Shown piece by piece: positions 1-7,125 of a DNA stretch of 50,524 bases. The notes below the pieces were generated by a model that saw nothing but the letters and a program-made list of their open reading frames with translations, was not told where the DNA came from and searched no databases. The stretch covers positions 1 through 50,524 of the forward strand of contig JAIESQ010000005.1 in assembly GCA_019745975.1 (NCBI GenBank). The letters run 5' to 3'. The number at the start of each line of letters is the position of its first letter. Positions within the stretch are counted from its first letter, which is position 1. The stretch comes from Pirellulales bacterium (lineage in GTDB: Bacteria; Planctomycetota; Planctomycetia; Pirellulales; JAEUIK01). Both the position numbers and the translations under genes were made by a program.

Positions 1-186
1 CATGGTGAACGAGCAAGTGCCATGATCAGTACCTTTCAACTGACAAGAACAACCAGGCTTTGCCTGGCACACCGGATAACACGGATAAACGTTGCTGCAT
101 TGCAGCCGCGAATTGTGTTCCACTGAAATTCAATCCATGACATCCGCGTAATCCGCGGTGACTAATCTCCCTCGCTCCGTAGTTCT
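1..186. other. Intergenic segment with partial repeat arms
   Basis: No gene is visible here. Two similar stretches, around 72-91 (ccggataacacggataaacg) and 142-160 (catccgcgtaatccgcggt), resemble the short 'ATCCGCG-type' intergenic repeats found between planctomycete genes. The segment lies 3' of the PTPS gene, so it may include its transcript end, but I see no clear hairpin plus T-run. Confidence 0.35.
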
Positions 187-594
187 TCACTTCGTCGGCC
201 GGTAGGTCGCGAAGCAGTTGGGCGTCTCCCACAAGTTGCATTCGACCACGGGGAAGCCTTGCCCGGCCGCGAACTCATAGATCAGCTTGGCGATGTTCTC
301 GGCCGTCGGGTTGTCGTCGATCAAGAACAGCGGTTCGCCGAGCTTCTCGAGCATCGGCACGGCCGGATCGCGCCGGCACAAGATCATGCGGTGATCGAGC
401 TGGTCGTCGATCCAGCGGCTGACCACCCGCTTGATGTCCGAAAAGTCCATCACCATGCCGCGGTCGTCGAGCGACTCGGCCTCGATGGCGATCACGGCCC
501 GGCCGTTGTGCCCGTGCAAGTAACGGCACTTGCCGTCGTAGTTGAGCAGGCGATGGCCGTAGCAGAAGTCGATCTGGCGGGTGACGCGGAACAT
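187..594 (-). CDS. 6-pyruvoyl tetrahydropterin synthase / QueD family protein
   Basis: This 135-residue protein belongs to the PTPS/QueD family, which acts on 7,8-dihydroneopterin triphosphate. The zinc site is visible as His14 and the HGH pair His27/His29. The catalytic Cys23 sits four residues before His27, giving the CxxxHGH pattern of QueD-type members. The conserved DFSDIK segment and the C-terminal WETPNC segment, with the substrate-binding glutamate, are present, so the enzyme looks complete. I chose the ATG at 594 because the family alignment begins at MFRVTRQI; the frame remains open upstream but that extension is not conserved. Its substrate is made by FolE, encoded at 7962-8615. 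Whether it serves queuosine (6-carboxytetrahydropterin) or another pterin route cannot be settled, because no queC or queE is nearby. Confidence 0.93.
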   Translation of the reverse strand: MFRVTRQIDFCYGHRLLNYDGKCRYLHGHNGRAVIAIEAESLDDRGMVMDFSDIKRVVSRWIDDQLDHRMILCRRDPAVPMLEKLGEPLFLIDDNPTAENIAKLIYEFAAGQGFPVVECNLWETPNCFATYRPTK

Positions 595-724
595 GCAAAG
601 TTTCCACAAGATTATGACGGCGCAAAACCCCAGCAAGCCAGTTGATCCGCTTCATTTGCAATGCGGCGCGGTATAAACTCTCGCTCAGCGGCGAACGGGC
701 GGCCGGGCTAGCACTGGGGGTTTC

Positions 725-1252
725 ATGGCGCGAACAGGCACAACTAAGGACAGCTACACGGGCAGTGGCGGCCAAACGGCTGTGATGAGCGAACTTCTGG
801 CACGAGAGTGCAACGCCGCGATACCGGTCGTAGATATTGGCACGGACGTGTTCGCGTTTCGTGATAGTCGCGAGGACGTGGCTCGCATCCAGGTCAAGAC
901 CGCCCACGCAAGATCGTACAAGCGCGAGCATGGTTTCACCGCGAAATTCAACATACCGATCAAACAGCTCAATCGCGCCGATCCGCTGCCCCTATACTAT
1001 GCGCTTGCCGTTCGCCTGCGGAGTGAATGGACATGTTTCGTGGTGATTGGTCGCGTGAACTTGCAACAACTATGGAATCAAGGGCTCGGTTCCGAAACTG
1101 CGGAGGAGTTGCACCTGCACCTTCAATTCCGTCCGAATGACAGCGGCCATGAGCCTCGTCTCCGCGCGCAGTGCGGAGAGGTCGATCTGACGGAATTCAT
1201 CAACGCCTGGGAGAGCTTGCCACCACTGAGAGCATTGCCGGAACTTCCCTAA
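725..1252 (+). CDS. PD-(D/E)XK endonuclease-like protein
   Basis: This 175-residue protein has the layout of small PD-(D/E)XK nuclease-fold proteins (the group-I-intron/PDDEXK_5-like type). A helix carries Glu23, a strand carries Asp37 and Asp41 (VDIGTDVFAF), and then comes the QVKT motif with Gln56 and Lys58. That order of Glu, Asp and Q-x-K matches the metal-binding core of the fold. The rest is mixed and I recognise no second domain. The ATG at 725 follows a G-rich stretch at 715-720. The gene converges with the next one and the two coding ends overlap by four bases. The substrate is unknown; a stand-alone restriction-like or DNA-repair nuclease is possible. The fold assignment rests on motifs only. 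Confidence 0.6.
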   Translation: MARTGTTKDSYTGSGGQTAVMSELLARECNAAIPVVDIGTDVFAFRDSREDVARIQVKTAHARSYKREHGFTAKFNIPIKQLNRADPLPLYYALAVRLRSEWTCFVVIGRVNLQQLWNQGLGSETAEELHLHLQFRPNDSGHEPRLRAQCGEVDLTEFINAWESLPPLRALPELP

Positions 1253-1821
1253 GCTTGAATGAGATCGCCAGGGCGGACGAACACGAGCGTTCTATTGGTG
1301 TCGTCCTCAATAAGTGCGTAACCCAGCTTTTCAAGTTCCGGCAACGTCAATCCGGTAAGGGTGGGCACAATCTCTCGTGCCAGGGTTTCAATGCTGCCGT
1401 GGGTCGTCAAAAAATCGTTCCAAGTCTCAAAGTTAATCGAGATGGTCGTCTTTGCCGTTCCATTGACGTGGGGCAATGCCGACTGAATCATGGCACGGCT
1501 CAATGGATGTAGCCCAAAAACCAATCCAGTAGCGCGCATGCCAACCTGAATGATGATCGGTCCCAACGGACCTTCTGACGGCGGGGCGGCGACTTCGAGC
1601 ACAATCCAGGAATCGTCGCGAGTGCGCTTTATTAGCTCATCCGCGAAGGCCTGTGCTTGCTCCCGAGCATTCCAAACGTATAACCAACGACGGCTCGTTC
1701 CAGGTTCCGGCGCTCTAGGCAGCTTGCCAAGATCGACCCCCTGCTGTCGTAACAGTCGGGCATAGGCCTCAAACTCGGCGTCCTTTGTTCCGCAATCGCT
1801 ACGAGAAACGGTAAAAGCCAT
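1249..1821 (-). CDS. Hypothetical protein, about 190 residues
   Basis: I do not recognise this family. The ATG at 1821 is preferred because the upstream open frame (to 1911) has atypical, cysteine-rich composition. The protein is soluble, with no signal peptide or membrane segment. Its N-terminal third contains the polar SRRWLYVWNAREQAQAFADEL stretch, and a central part reads IVLEVAAPPSEGPLGPIIIQVG. It is convergent with the PD-(D/E)XK-like gene and shares the last four coding bases with it, so the two transcripts must run through each other's ends. Base composition is slightly less GC-rich than nearby genes. Function unknown. Confidence 0.6.
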   Translation of the reverse strand: MAFTVSRSDCGTKDAEFEAYARLLRQQGVDLGKLPRAPEPGTSRRWLYVWNAREQAQAFADELIKRTRDDSWIVLEVAAPPSEGPLGPIIIQVGMRATGLVFGLHPLSRAMIQSALPHVNGTAKTTISINFETWNDFLTTHGSIETLAREIVPTLTGLTLPELEKLGYALIEDDTNRTLVFVRPGDLIQA

Positions 1822-1916
1822 TGACTGTCTCCGGCAAGACTTTCTGCTAATGCAAATTATAGCGTCTTGTAGGAGGAAGTCTCTGGCCACTCCGACCTGG
1901 ACATCATGCACCAGTC

Positions 1917-3263
1917 CTAAATCAGCTCCTCGATCACGCGGCGCTCCTCGAGCACATAGCGTGGCCGGCCGGCCAAGTCGTTGAACGTTTGCCCAGTATC
2001 GATCCCCAAGTGGCGGTAGACCGTGGCCAACACGTTCTCGGGGCGGTAGGGGCTCTCGGCTGGCACTTCTCCCTTGCTGTTCGACGCCCCGACGATCTGC
2101 CCGACCTTCAGTCCGCCGCCGGCCATCATCACGCTCATCACCGATCCCCAGTGATCGCGTCCCTTGTTCTTGTTGAAGCGCGGCGTGCGGCCGAATTCGC
2201 CCATCGCCACGAGCATCACCTGGCGATCGAGGCCGCGCTCGTAGAGATCGTCGAGTATCGCCGCCACGGCCTGGTCGAAATCGGCGGCGCGCGGGCGCAG
2301 CTTCTTGGCCAGGTCGTTGTGATCGTCCCAGCCGCCGACGCGCACGGTGACAAACGCCACGCCCGCCTCGACGAGCCGCCGCGCCAACAGCAGGCTCTGG
2401 CCAGTCGAGTTGCGGCCATAGCGGTCGCGGCTGCGGGGATCTTCGCGATCGATGTCGAACGCTTGCCGCGCCCGCTTGCCGGTCACCAGCTCAAAAGCCT
2501 GCTCCGAAAACTGATCGACGGCGGCCGTGTGTCCCTTGCGATCGACCAGCGCGTCGACATCGCGGCGCGAGCGATCGAGCGCGGTGAGCAGGTGTCGGCG
2601 GTCGTCGAGCCGCTGGAGCGACAACCCTTTGACCAGCGACAAGTTGTTGACTTCGAACTTCGGCTTGCCGGGATCGGCGACGGTCTCGAACGGATTGAAT
2701 CCGGGGCCGAGATAGGCCGCCGTCCCCGCGCGCATCGAGCGCGGGATCGCCACGTAGGCGGGCACTCCCGGGCGGTTGGCGCCGTGCACCAGCGCGGTAA
2801 TGCTCCCGGCCGAAGGCATTTCGTTTTCGCGATTCTGGCGATCGCGCAGGTAGTAGCCTGTCTGCGTCAGGTGGGCCGACGTTTCGTGCGACGACGAATC
2901 GTGCCGAATCGAGCGGATCACGGCCAGTCGATCGGCGAGCTGGGCTTGCCGCGGCAATGTCTCGCAGAACCGCACACCCGGAAGTGACGTGGCGATGCTG
3001 CGCAGCGGTCCGCGATACTCGGCCGGCGCCTCCGGTTTGGGGTCGTAGGTTTCGAAGTGCGAGGGGCCGCCGGCCATTTCGATATAGATCACGCTGGCCG
3101 CGCGGCGCTTAGGTTGGCCGCCGGTCCCTTCGGCGGCGCTGGCCTGCAAGCGCAGTAAGTCGGCGAGCGTGAGCCCACCGAGGGCCAGAGTGCCGGCCGA
3201 CAGAAAGTTGCGCCGCGAAACGCGATCGCAGTAAGCGTGACCACGACCAAAGACCCGAAGCAT
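1917..3263 (-). CDS. DUF1501 domain-containing exported protein (solitary)
   Basis: This 448-residue protein belongs to the DUF1501 family, which has a sulfatase/alkaline-phosphatase-like fold and is greatly expanded in planctomycetes. The N-terminus carries a twin-arginine signal (SRRNFL, then a hydrophobic stretch LSAGTLALGGLTLADLL). Family landmarks are the IYIEMAGGPSHFETYDPKP segment, VGGWDDHND, GEFGRTPRFN and GRDHWGS. Unlike the other two DUF1501 proteins here, it stands alone with no PSCyt1/DUF1553 partner. The late family motif 'xHDLxATLL' is replaced by RPENVLATVY, so it belongs to a different subgroup. The ATG at 3263 has a perfect AAGGAGG ribosome-binding site five bases upstream. 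The biochemical reaction of the family is not established. Confidence 0.92.
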   Translation of the reverse strand: MLRVFGRGHAYCDRVSRRNFLSAGTLALGGLTLADLLRLQASAAEGTGGQPKRRAASVIYIEMAGGPSHFETYDPKPEAPAEYRGPLRSIATSLPGVRFCETLPRQAQLADRLAVIRSIRHDSSSHETSAHLTQTGYYLRDRQNRENEMPSAGSITALVHGANRPGVPAYVAIPRSMRAGTAAYLGPGFNPFETVADPGKPKFEVNNLSLVKGLSLQRLDDRRHLLTALDRSRRDVDALVDRKGHTAAVDQFSEQAFELVTGKRARQAFDIDREDPRSRDRYGRNSTGQSLLLARRLVEAGVAFVTVRVGGWDDHNDLAKKLRPRAADFDQAVAAILDDLYERGLDRQVMLVAMGEFGRTPRFNKNKGRDHWGSVMSVMMAGGGLKVGQIVGASNSKGEVPAESPYRPENVLATVYRHLGIDTGQTFNDLAGRPRYVLEERRVIEELI

Positions 3264-3268
3264 GGCTG

Positions 3269-3275
3269 CCTCCTT
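3269..3275 (-). promoter_or_regulatory. Strong ribosome-binding site for the solitary DUF1501 gene
   Basis: On the minus strand this reads AAGGAGG, fully complementary to the 16S rRNA tail, with a five-base spacer to the ATG ending at 3263. It fixes the start codon. Confidence 0.8.
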
Positions 3276-3478
3276 GGCGGTTCGCTTGAGGGCAAGTCGA
3301 CCGCGAGCACGCGCTCGTGTGGCGGCCAGTCGCGTCGCAAGCCCTTTCTAGCGAAGCCGTTTGACACCTCAGTTTAGGGCAGCCGCGAAGCGCGGGTCAA
3401 ACCCGGTTGGCCGCGGCGACGAGTCGCTCCACCCCTCCAGGAGAACCTGCAATGTCTCAAATGCGAGGGGGACACGTA

Positions 3479-3669
3479 CGAATGGCATCAAGTTAGTACT
3501 AAGTCGATTCGCCACAGGGCTGAAGCAGTGCTGTAGCAGCACGCTTGCATCAGACCGCTGTCGCGATGATTCTCGGGTTTCGCGCGCGGACATGGTTCGA
3601 CGAATCTGCTATCGCAGCAATGCTTAACGAAACTGTGCACAGTATTTGCGCTTAACTTGATGCCATTCG
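3479..3669. repeat. 17-base perfect inverted repeat enclosing several hairpins
   Basis: The arms CGAATGGCATCAAGTTA at 3479-3495 and its exact reverse complement at 3653-3669 enclose 157 bases. Inside are further self-complementary elements: TGCTG-ta-(G)CAGCA near 3528-3541, CTGC-tatc-GCAG at about 3606-3618, and the perfect 12-base palindrome ACTGTGCACAGT at 3632-3643. No open frame with coding character spans it. It lies in the 597-base divergent gap between the DUF1501 and DUF1805 genes and is AT-richer than the flanking genes. It could be a structured RNA, an operator region or a non-autonomous mobile element. Confidence 0.75.
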
Positions 3670-3744
3670 GGACACGTACATGTTTTCGGCCAACGTGAGT
3701 TGGCTACGAATGACTTTGGCGAGCCGAAAAATGTACCAGTCCCC
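3669..3744. repeat. Imperfect palindrome built from two copies of the GTACATTTTTCGGC repeat
   Basis: The left arm (3669-3690) reads GGGAC..GTACAT-g-TTTTCGGC and the right arm (3723-3744) is its near reverse complement. About 19 bases pair, with a two-base internal loop and one bulged G, around a loop of some 32 bases. The arm sequence GGACTGGTACATTTTTCGGC also occurs near the window end at 49632 and 49881, so this is a dispersed repeat family. The element abuts the 17-base inverted repeat on its left. Confidence 0.7.
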
Positions 3745-3860
3745 GACTTGCAGTTCTCCTCTCGCCCCTGCACGCTTGTTTTCGGCTCCCGCCAGGACTA
3801 TCAAACAATGGCGCCGCCAGGGGAGTTCCGGCTCCCCACACTTTGCAAAAGGCCACACCG
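3745..3860. other. 5' flank of the DUF1805 gene
   Basis: This is the remainder of the 597-base gap. It contains a short GGGGAG run at about 3819-3824, but I see no convincing promoter hexamers or start-proximal Shine-Dalgarno. The first part of the gap (3276-3478) likewise shows no gene. Confidence 0.3.
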
Positions 3861-4196
3861 ATGAACGAATTGCCCCAAGCCAACCAGCGGATTATCGAGA
3901 CCCCCTACGGGCGAGCCCTTGGCAACAGCTTTCGCTGGAAAGGGGGGCAGTACTGCGCGATCCACACACTGCGCGGGCTGGTCGGGTGCGGCATCTACGA
4001 CGTGCGGATCGCCGGCGAGTTTGGTCAGGCCGTGGCGATCGCGCGGGGCACGCCCCAGAAACCGCTCTGCGAGCCCGAAGACTTGTTCAACGCCAAGATT
4101 GTCGAAGTCAGCAAGCCGGCCGAGGCCCTCGGTATTCAGCCCGGCATGACGGGGCTCGAGGCCGTGCATAAACTGCTACAGGCCGAGACGAGCTGA
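3861..4196 (+). CDS. DUF1805 domain-containing protein (YunC-like)
   Basis: This 111-residue protein matches the small DUF1805/YunC family over its whole length. The visible landmarks are the sequence around RWKGGQYCAIHTLRGLVGCGIYDV, the FGQAVAIARG strand, EDLFNAKIVEVSKPA and the C-terminal GIQPGMTGLEAV. The family forms small soluble single-domain proteins whose biochemical role is unknown. I chose the ATG at 3861 (MNELPQ) because the upstream in-frame ATG at 3843 adds only six non-conserved residues. It is followed after 25 bases by a small membrane-protein gene on the same strand, so the two may be co-transcribed. Confidence 0.85.
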   Translation: MNELPQANQRIIETPYGRALGNSFRWKGGQYCAIHTLRGLVGCGIYDVRIAGEFGQAVAIARGTPQKPLCEPEDLFNAKIVEVSKPAEALGIQPGMTGLEAVHKLLQAETS

Positions 4197-4221
4197 CGCG
4201 CGGCCAACTCCGGGAGGCACG

Positions 4222-4491
4222 ATGCTTTGGCGCGAGATATTCCGAGAGGTATTTGGCCTGACGATTCGACTGGTGGGTCTCGTCTGGGTCTTTAGTGGCG
4301 TCAGATACCTGGTCGGGATCTTCAATCCGGACCACGAGTGGAACCCGACCGTCCACCTAGCCGCCGCGTTCATTCTCTTGGTAGCTGGGCTGTTCGGGAT
4401 CTTCAAGGCGGAGTGGATTGTCAACCGCTCGTATCGTCGAATTCGGCCAGAATCGACAGACCAGTTTTCCGGGAACAGACCTGAAAGTTAA
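4222..4491 (+). CDS. Small membrane protein, hypothetical
   Basis: This 89-residue protein has two predicted membrane segments. The first is at about residues 13-33 (LTIRLVGLVWVFSGVRYLVG) and the second at about 45-63 (LAAAFILLVAGLFGIFKAEW), with a charged C-terminal tail. A GGGAGG Shine-Dalgarno at 4211-4216 precedes the ATG. It lies 25 bases downstream of the DUF1805 gene. I do not recognise the family. Confidence 0.7.
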   Translation: MLWREIFREVFGLTIRLVGLVWVFSGVRYLVGIFNPDHEWNPTVHLAAAFILLVAGLFGIFKAEWIVNRSYRRIRPESTDQFSGNRPES

Positions 4492-4608
4492 AACCACTGG
4501 CGCGAGGATCGTTGTCGAATCGTTCTTCACAGTCGTTGGCCACTCCGACTTCGGTCGGCTATGCTCAGGCGCGGCAATCCATTCGATCTTCGCTAGACCG
4601 CTACGCTC

Positions 4609-5412
4609 GTGCCTTTGCACCCTAGCTCCGCTGCCCGTCCCGCGGCCGCTCAAGCGGCACGATCAATCCGCGCCGGCTGCGACATCGGCTTCGTCTTCGC
4701 GTTGGGGATCGAGTCGGGCTTCTTCGAAGACCGATTGACCGCGAGCACCATGCTGCACGGCGCGGGGGGCCGCGTGCGCGTCGGCCAGCTCGGCGGGCAT
4801 CGTGTCGCACTGGTGCGCACAGGCATGGGGCAAGCGGCTGCACGCCGCGGTGCCGAGCATTTGCTCGCGGGACATCAGCCGCGATTGATCATTTCGGCCG
4901 GCTTCTCTGGAGCATTGCATCCTGAGTTGCGTCGCGGCGATCTGGTGCTGGCCGATCGCGTGGGGCTGGCGTCGGGCGAACGTCTGGTAGTCGACTTGCG
5001 CTACCAACAGCCGGCCGATGCCCAACCGTGCGTGCATGTCGGCGGCATCGTGACGGTCGACCAATTGATTTGCCGGCCCGAGGACAAGCTCGCGCTGGGC
5101 CGCGCACACGAGGCACTGGCGGTCGACATGGAAACCTGGGCCGTGGCCGACGCCTGCCGTGCGGCCAAGGTGCCGTTCCTGGCGGTGCGCGTGATCAGCG
5201 ACGCGGCGGACGAGCCGCTGCCAGCATTCTTGGACGCAATGGCACGTCGTAGAGGATTTGCCGGTAAAACAGGGGCGGTGCTTGGGGCGCTTTGGCGGCG
5301 TCCCGGCAGTTTGCGTGAGATGGTCCGCCTGCGGTCGGAAGGACTGGTTCAAGCCGACCGACTGGCGCGGTTCCTGGTCACGCTTGTCGGACAAATCTCC
5401 CCCGCTGCTTGA
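4609..5412 (+). CDS. Nucleoside phosphorylase superfamily protein (MTAN / hopanoid-associated phosphorylase type)
   Basis: This 267-residue protein belongs to the PNP/UDP phosphorylase superfamily. After an unconserved N-terminus the fold begins at about residue 28 (IGFVFALGIESGFF). The phosphate/ribose-site strand (RLIISAGFSGALHPELRRGDLVLAD) follows. The diagnostic VDMETWAVADAC segment with its substrate-binding Met-Glu pair comes next, then VRVISDAAD with the catalytic-position aspartate. A C-terminal helical extension (about residues 210-267) resembles that of the hopanoid-associated phosphorylases, but no hopanoid genes are nearby. The GTG at 4609 is the only reasonable early start, although a later start cannot be excluded because the first 25 residues look non-native. 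The likely reaction is cleavage of a purine nucleoside or S-adenosylhomocysteine/methylthioadenosine; the exact substrate is open. Confidence 0.82.
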   Translation: MPLHPSSAARPAAAQAARSIRAGCDIGFVFALGIESGFFEDRLTASTMLHGAGGRVRVGQLGGHRVALVRTGMGQAAARRGAEHLLAGHQPRLIISAGFSGALHPELRRGDLVLADRVGLASGERLVVDLRYQQPADAQPCVHVGGIVTVDQLICRPEDKLALGRAHEALAVDMETWAVADACRAAKVPFLAVRVISDAADEPLPAFLDAMARRRGFAGKTGAVLGALWRRPGSLREMVRLRSEGLVQADRLARFLVTLVGQISPAA

Positions 5413-5548
5413 GCCGAGTTTGGAAAAAAGCTACGTTCGACTAAGCGACGGCGCGAAGAAGTAGCGATTGTTCGACCCTCACCGCCAATCGAACAAGGCG
5501 CCGCTGCCCCCCATCGGCGGCAGTCAAAACACTCGGGATGGTGCTGCA

Positions 5549-6046
5549 ATGAACAGGCTGCTTATGTTGACGTGCGTGCTCGTGGCAACCACTTGCGCGG
5601 TGACGCCGAGTGCGATGGCTTGGCCGGATGCAGTGGTCGCGCCGGTTGAGGTCTACTCGACGACCTATGCGCCCTACTGGACGTACTATCGCAGCACGGC
5701 GCCGGTGGTGTACGAGACACCCGCGACGACCGCTTATTATGCACCGACGACGACGTACTACGCGCCGAGCACCACGACTTACTACGCGCCGGCCACGACT
5801 ACTTATTACGCGCCGAGCACCACGACCTACTATGCGCCAGCGACGACCACCTATTACGCGACAAGCGTGCCGACGACGACGTACTACGCGCCGGTGACCA
5901 GCTACTACGCCGCGCCGACGGTTAGCTACTACACGCCAACCGTCAGCTACTACACGCCGGTGACGTCCTATTATGCGACGCCGGTCTACTCGACCTACTA
6001 CGCGCCGGCCTTGTACTACGTGCCGCGCCGCTGGTGGCGCTGGTAA
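5549..6046 (+). CDS. Secreted tyrosine-rich repeat protein
   Basis: This 165-residue protein begins with a Sec signal peptide (MNRLLMLTCVLVATTCAVTPSAMA, cleavage expected after AMA). The remainder is almost entirely a low-complexity repeat: thirteen YY pairs spaced seven to ten residues apart, mostly in units of the form TTTYYAP(A/S). It ends in the basic-aromatic tail PRRWWRW. There is no cysteine and little charge in the mature part. Such a sequence could be a cell-surface, matrix or adhesive protein in which tyrosines are cross-linked, but nothing in the sequence proves this. The ATG at 5549 is chosen because the signal peptide starts there. A hairpin with a following T-rich stretch ends the transcript just downstream. 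Confidence 0.8.
   Translation: MNRLLMLTCVLVATTCAVTPSAMAWPDAVVAPVEVYSTTYAPYWTYYRSTAPVVYETPATTAYYAPTTTYYAPSTTTYYAPATTTYYAPSTTTYYAPATTTYYATSVPTTTYYAPVTSYYAAPTVSYYTPTVSYYTPVTSYYATPVYSTYYAPALYYVPRRWWRW
5733..6015 (+). repeat. Tandem coding repeat, unit about 21-24 bases
   Basis: Within the tyrosine-rich gene, units encoding (T/S)YYAP(A/S/T)TT recur about twelve times. The first six are nearly regular at 24 bases; the later ones vary at 21-30 bases and have drifted (YYTPTVS, YYTPVTS). Synonymous changes between units show the array is not freshly duplicated. Confidence 0.85.
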
Positions 6047-6076
6047 CCTGCCCGTTTTCGAGTCGACGTGATGCCG

Positions 6077-6117
6077 CGAGCCGTGTCTTGGTCACCTGGT
6101 GACGAGGGCGCGGCTCG
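6077..6117 (+). terminator. Probable intrinsic terminator of the tyrosine-repeat gene
   Basis: CGAGCCG at 6077-6083 pairs with CGGCTCG at 6111-6117. An inner GTCAC/GTGAC stem extends the structure, and it is followed by the T-rich tgttgtttct. It lies 31 bases after the stop codon. Confidence 0.5.
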
Positions 6118-6271
6118 TGTTGTTTCTGGGGGCCAATCGGCACGAAAAACCGAGAGCGGGCAGCATCTTTCGGCCCTGACACGATAGAATTGTTTGAAAG
6201 GTTCCAGAGCAACCACAATCCTGCCTGGCAGCGATGGCAGACGAGCCTTGGCGAGGTTCAGGAGTTTGCGC

Positions 6272-6526
6272 ATGACAGAAGATGAAGTCTTGCAGAGGAT
6301 TACAGTCGACCCAGCCATCTTTGGTGGCAAGCCCATCATTCGCGGACTGCGTTTCGCTGTCGAGCACATGTTGGGTCTGTTGGCGGCCGGGGATACGCCC
6401 GAAAAAGTCCTCACCGAATATCCGTTTTTGGAAGCAGCCGACATTCAAGCTTGTCTGGCGTATGCGCATCGTTCCATGGCGGGCGAGCAAGTACATGAGC
6501 GAATTGCGGGAGCGAAGGCCTCGTGA
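6272..6526 (+). CDS. DUF433 domain-containing antitoxin
   Basis: This 84-residue protein is a typical DUF433 antitoxin: the opening ITVDPAIFGGKPIIRGLRFAVEHMLGLLAAG is the helix-turn-helix-like core, followed by TPEKVLTEYPFLEAADIQACLAYA. DUF433 proteins normally neutralise and repress a DUF5615 PIN-like toxin encoded immediately downstream. Here a GTG start overlaps the antitoxin stop as GTGA (6523-6526), which is the usual arrangement, but the toxin frame is destroyed. The antitoxin itself is full length, so it may be kept as an anti-addiction factor or be a recent relic. The ATG at 6272 marks the conserved start. Confidence 0.9.
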   Translation: MTEDEVLQRITVDPAIFGGKPIIRGLRFAVEHMLGLLAAGDTPEKVLTEYPFLEAADIQACLAYAHRSMAGEQVHERIAGAKAS

Positions 6527-6622
6527 AGTTCTTGCTCGACGTTTGTGTTTCGTCTCGACCTGAAGGGACAGGTGATTGTGACGGCAACGCGCGGCCGCAT
6601 TCGCATTCGGCGACATCCATAG
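6523..6622 (+). pseudogene. Internally deleted DUF5615 PIN-like toxin
   Basis: The frame starting at GTG 6523 reads VKFLLDVCVSSRP, the characteristic N-terminus of DUF5615 toxins including the first catalytic aspartate. In a different frame, from 6557, the sequence reads DLKGQVIVTATRGRIRIRRHP followed by TAG. This resembles the usual C-terminal end (L..G.lvvv...riRiR.lP) of the same family. The middle of the protein, roughly 75-80 residues with the remaining active-site acids, is missing and the two ends are out of frame. The toxin is therefore inactive. The identification is by motif memory rather than by database search. Confidence 0.65.
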
Positions 6623-6684
6623 CACTGCTCACCCGCAATTATCGATTTCGGATATTCATTGGCGTCGCTTAGGCATGGTGAACC

Positions 6685-7086
6685 ATGTCAGCCGCTCCGT
6701 ACAACCCCCTGTATCTGCAAGGCATTGATTACTTCAATGCCTGCGACTTCTTCGAAAGCCACGAGGTCTGGGAAGAACTTTGGAGCGAGGAGTTCGGTCC
6801 GTCGCGGCGCTTTTACCAGGGCTTGATTCAGGCGGCGGTCGCCCTGCACCATTTTGGCAACGGCAACATTCGCGGGGCGCGCAAACTGAACGTCGGTTGT
6901 CGGGCGTATCTCGACGACTACCGTCCCAAACACCAAGGGCTCGATCTCGAACAGTTTCTGGGCCAACTCGACCGCTGCTTTGCCGGCGTGATGCAGTCGA
7001 CCGATGAGTTTCCCCAGCTTGAGATCGACGCAGAATTGATTCCCGAAATCCACCTCGACCCGCCGCCTTCCGGGCCGGACGATTAA
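6685..7086 (+). CDS. DUF309 domain-containing protein
   Basis: This 133-residue all-helical protein carries the DUF309 signature: GIDYFNACDFFESHEVWEELW near the N-terminus, then FYQGLIQAAVALHHFGNGNIRGARKL and YL..Y. The family's conserved histidines and glutamates (ESHEVWE) suggest a metal- or ligand-binding helical bundle, but its reaction is unknown. The ATG at 6685 directly precedes the family start. It is followed 39 bases later by the LON-domain gene on the same strand, so the two may be co-transcribed. Confidence 0.88.
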   Translation: MSAAPYNPLYLQGIDYFNACDFFESHEVWEELWSEEFGPSRRFYQGLIQAAVALHHFGNGNIRGARKLNVGCRAYLDDYRPKHQGLDLEQFLGQLDRCFAGVMQSTDEFPQLEIDAELIPEIHLDPPPSGPDD

Positions 7087-7125
7087 TTGGCAGCTCGCGT
7101 TAACCCTGTCTGGTGATCGTGCGCC

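Noticed and set aside
5733-6015. Possible CRISPR-like array
   Set aside because: The repetition is in-frame amino-acid repeats within a secreted protein; there are no unique spacers between constant repeats.
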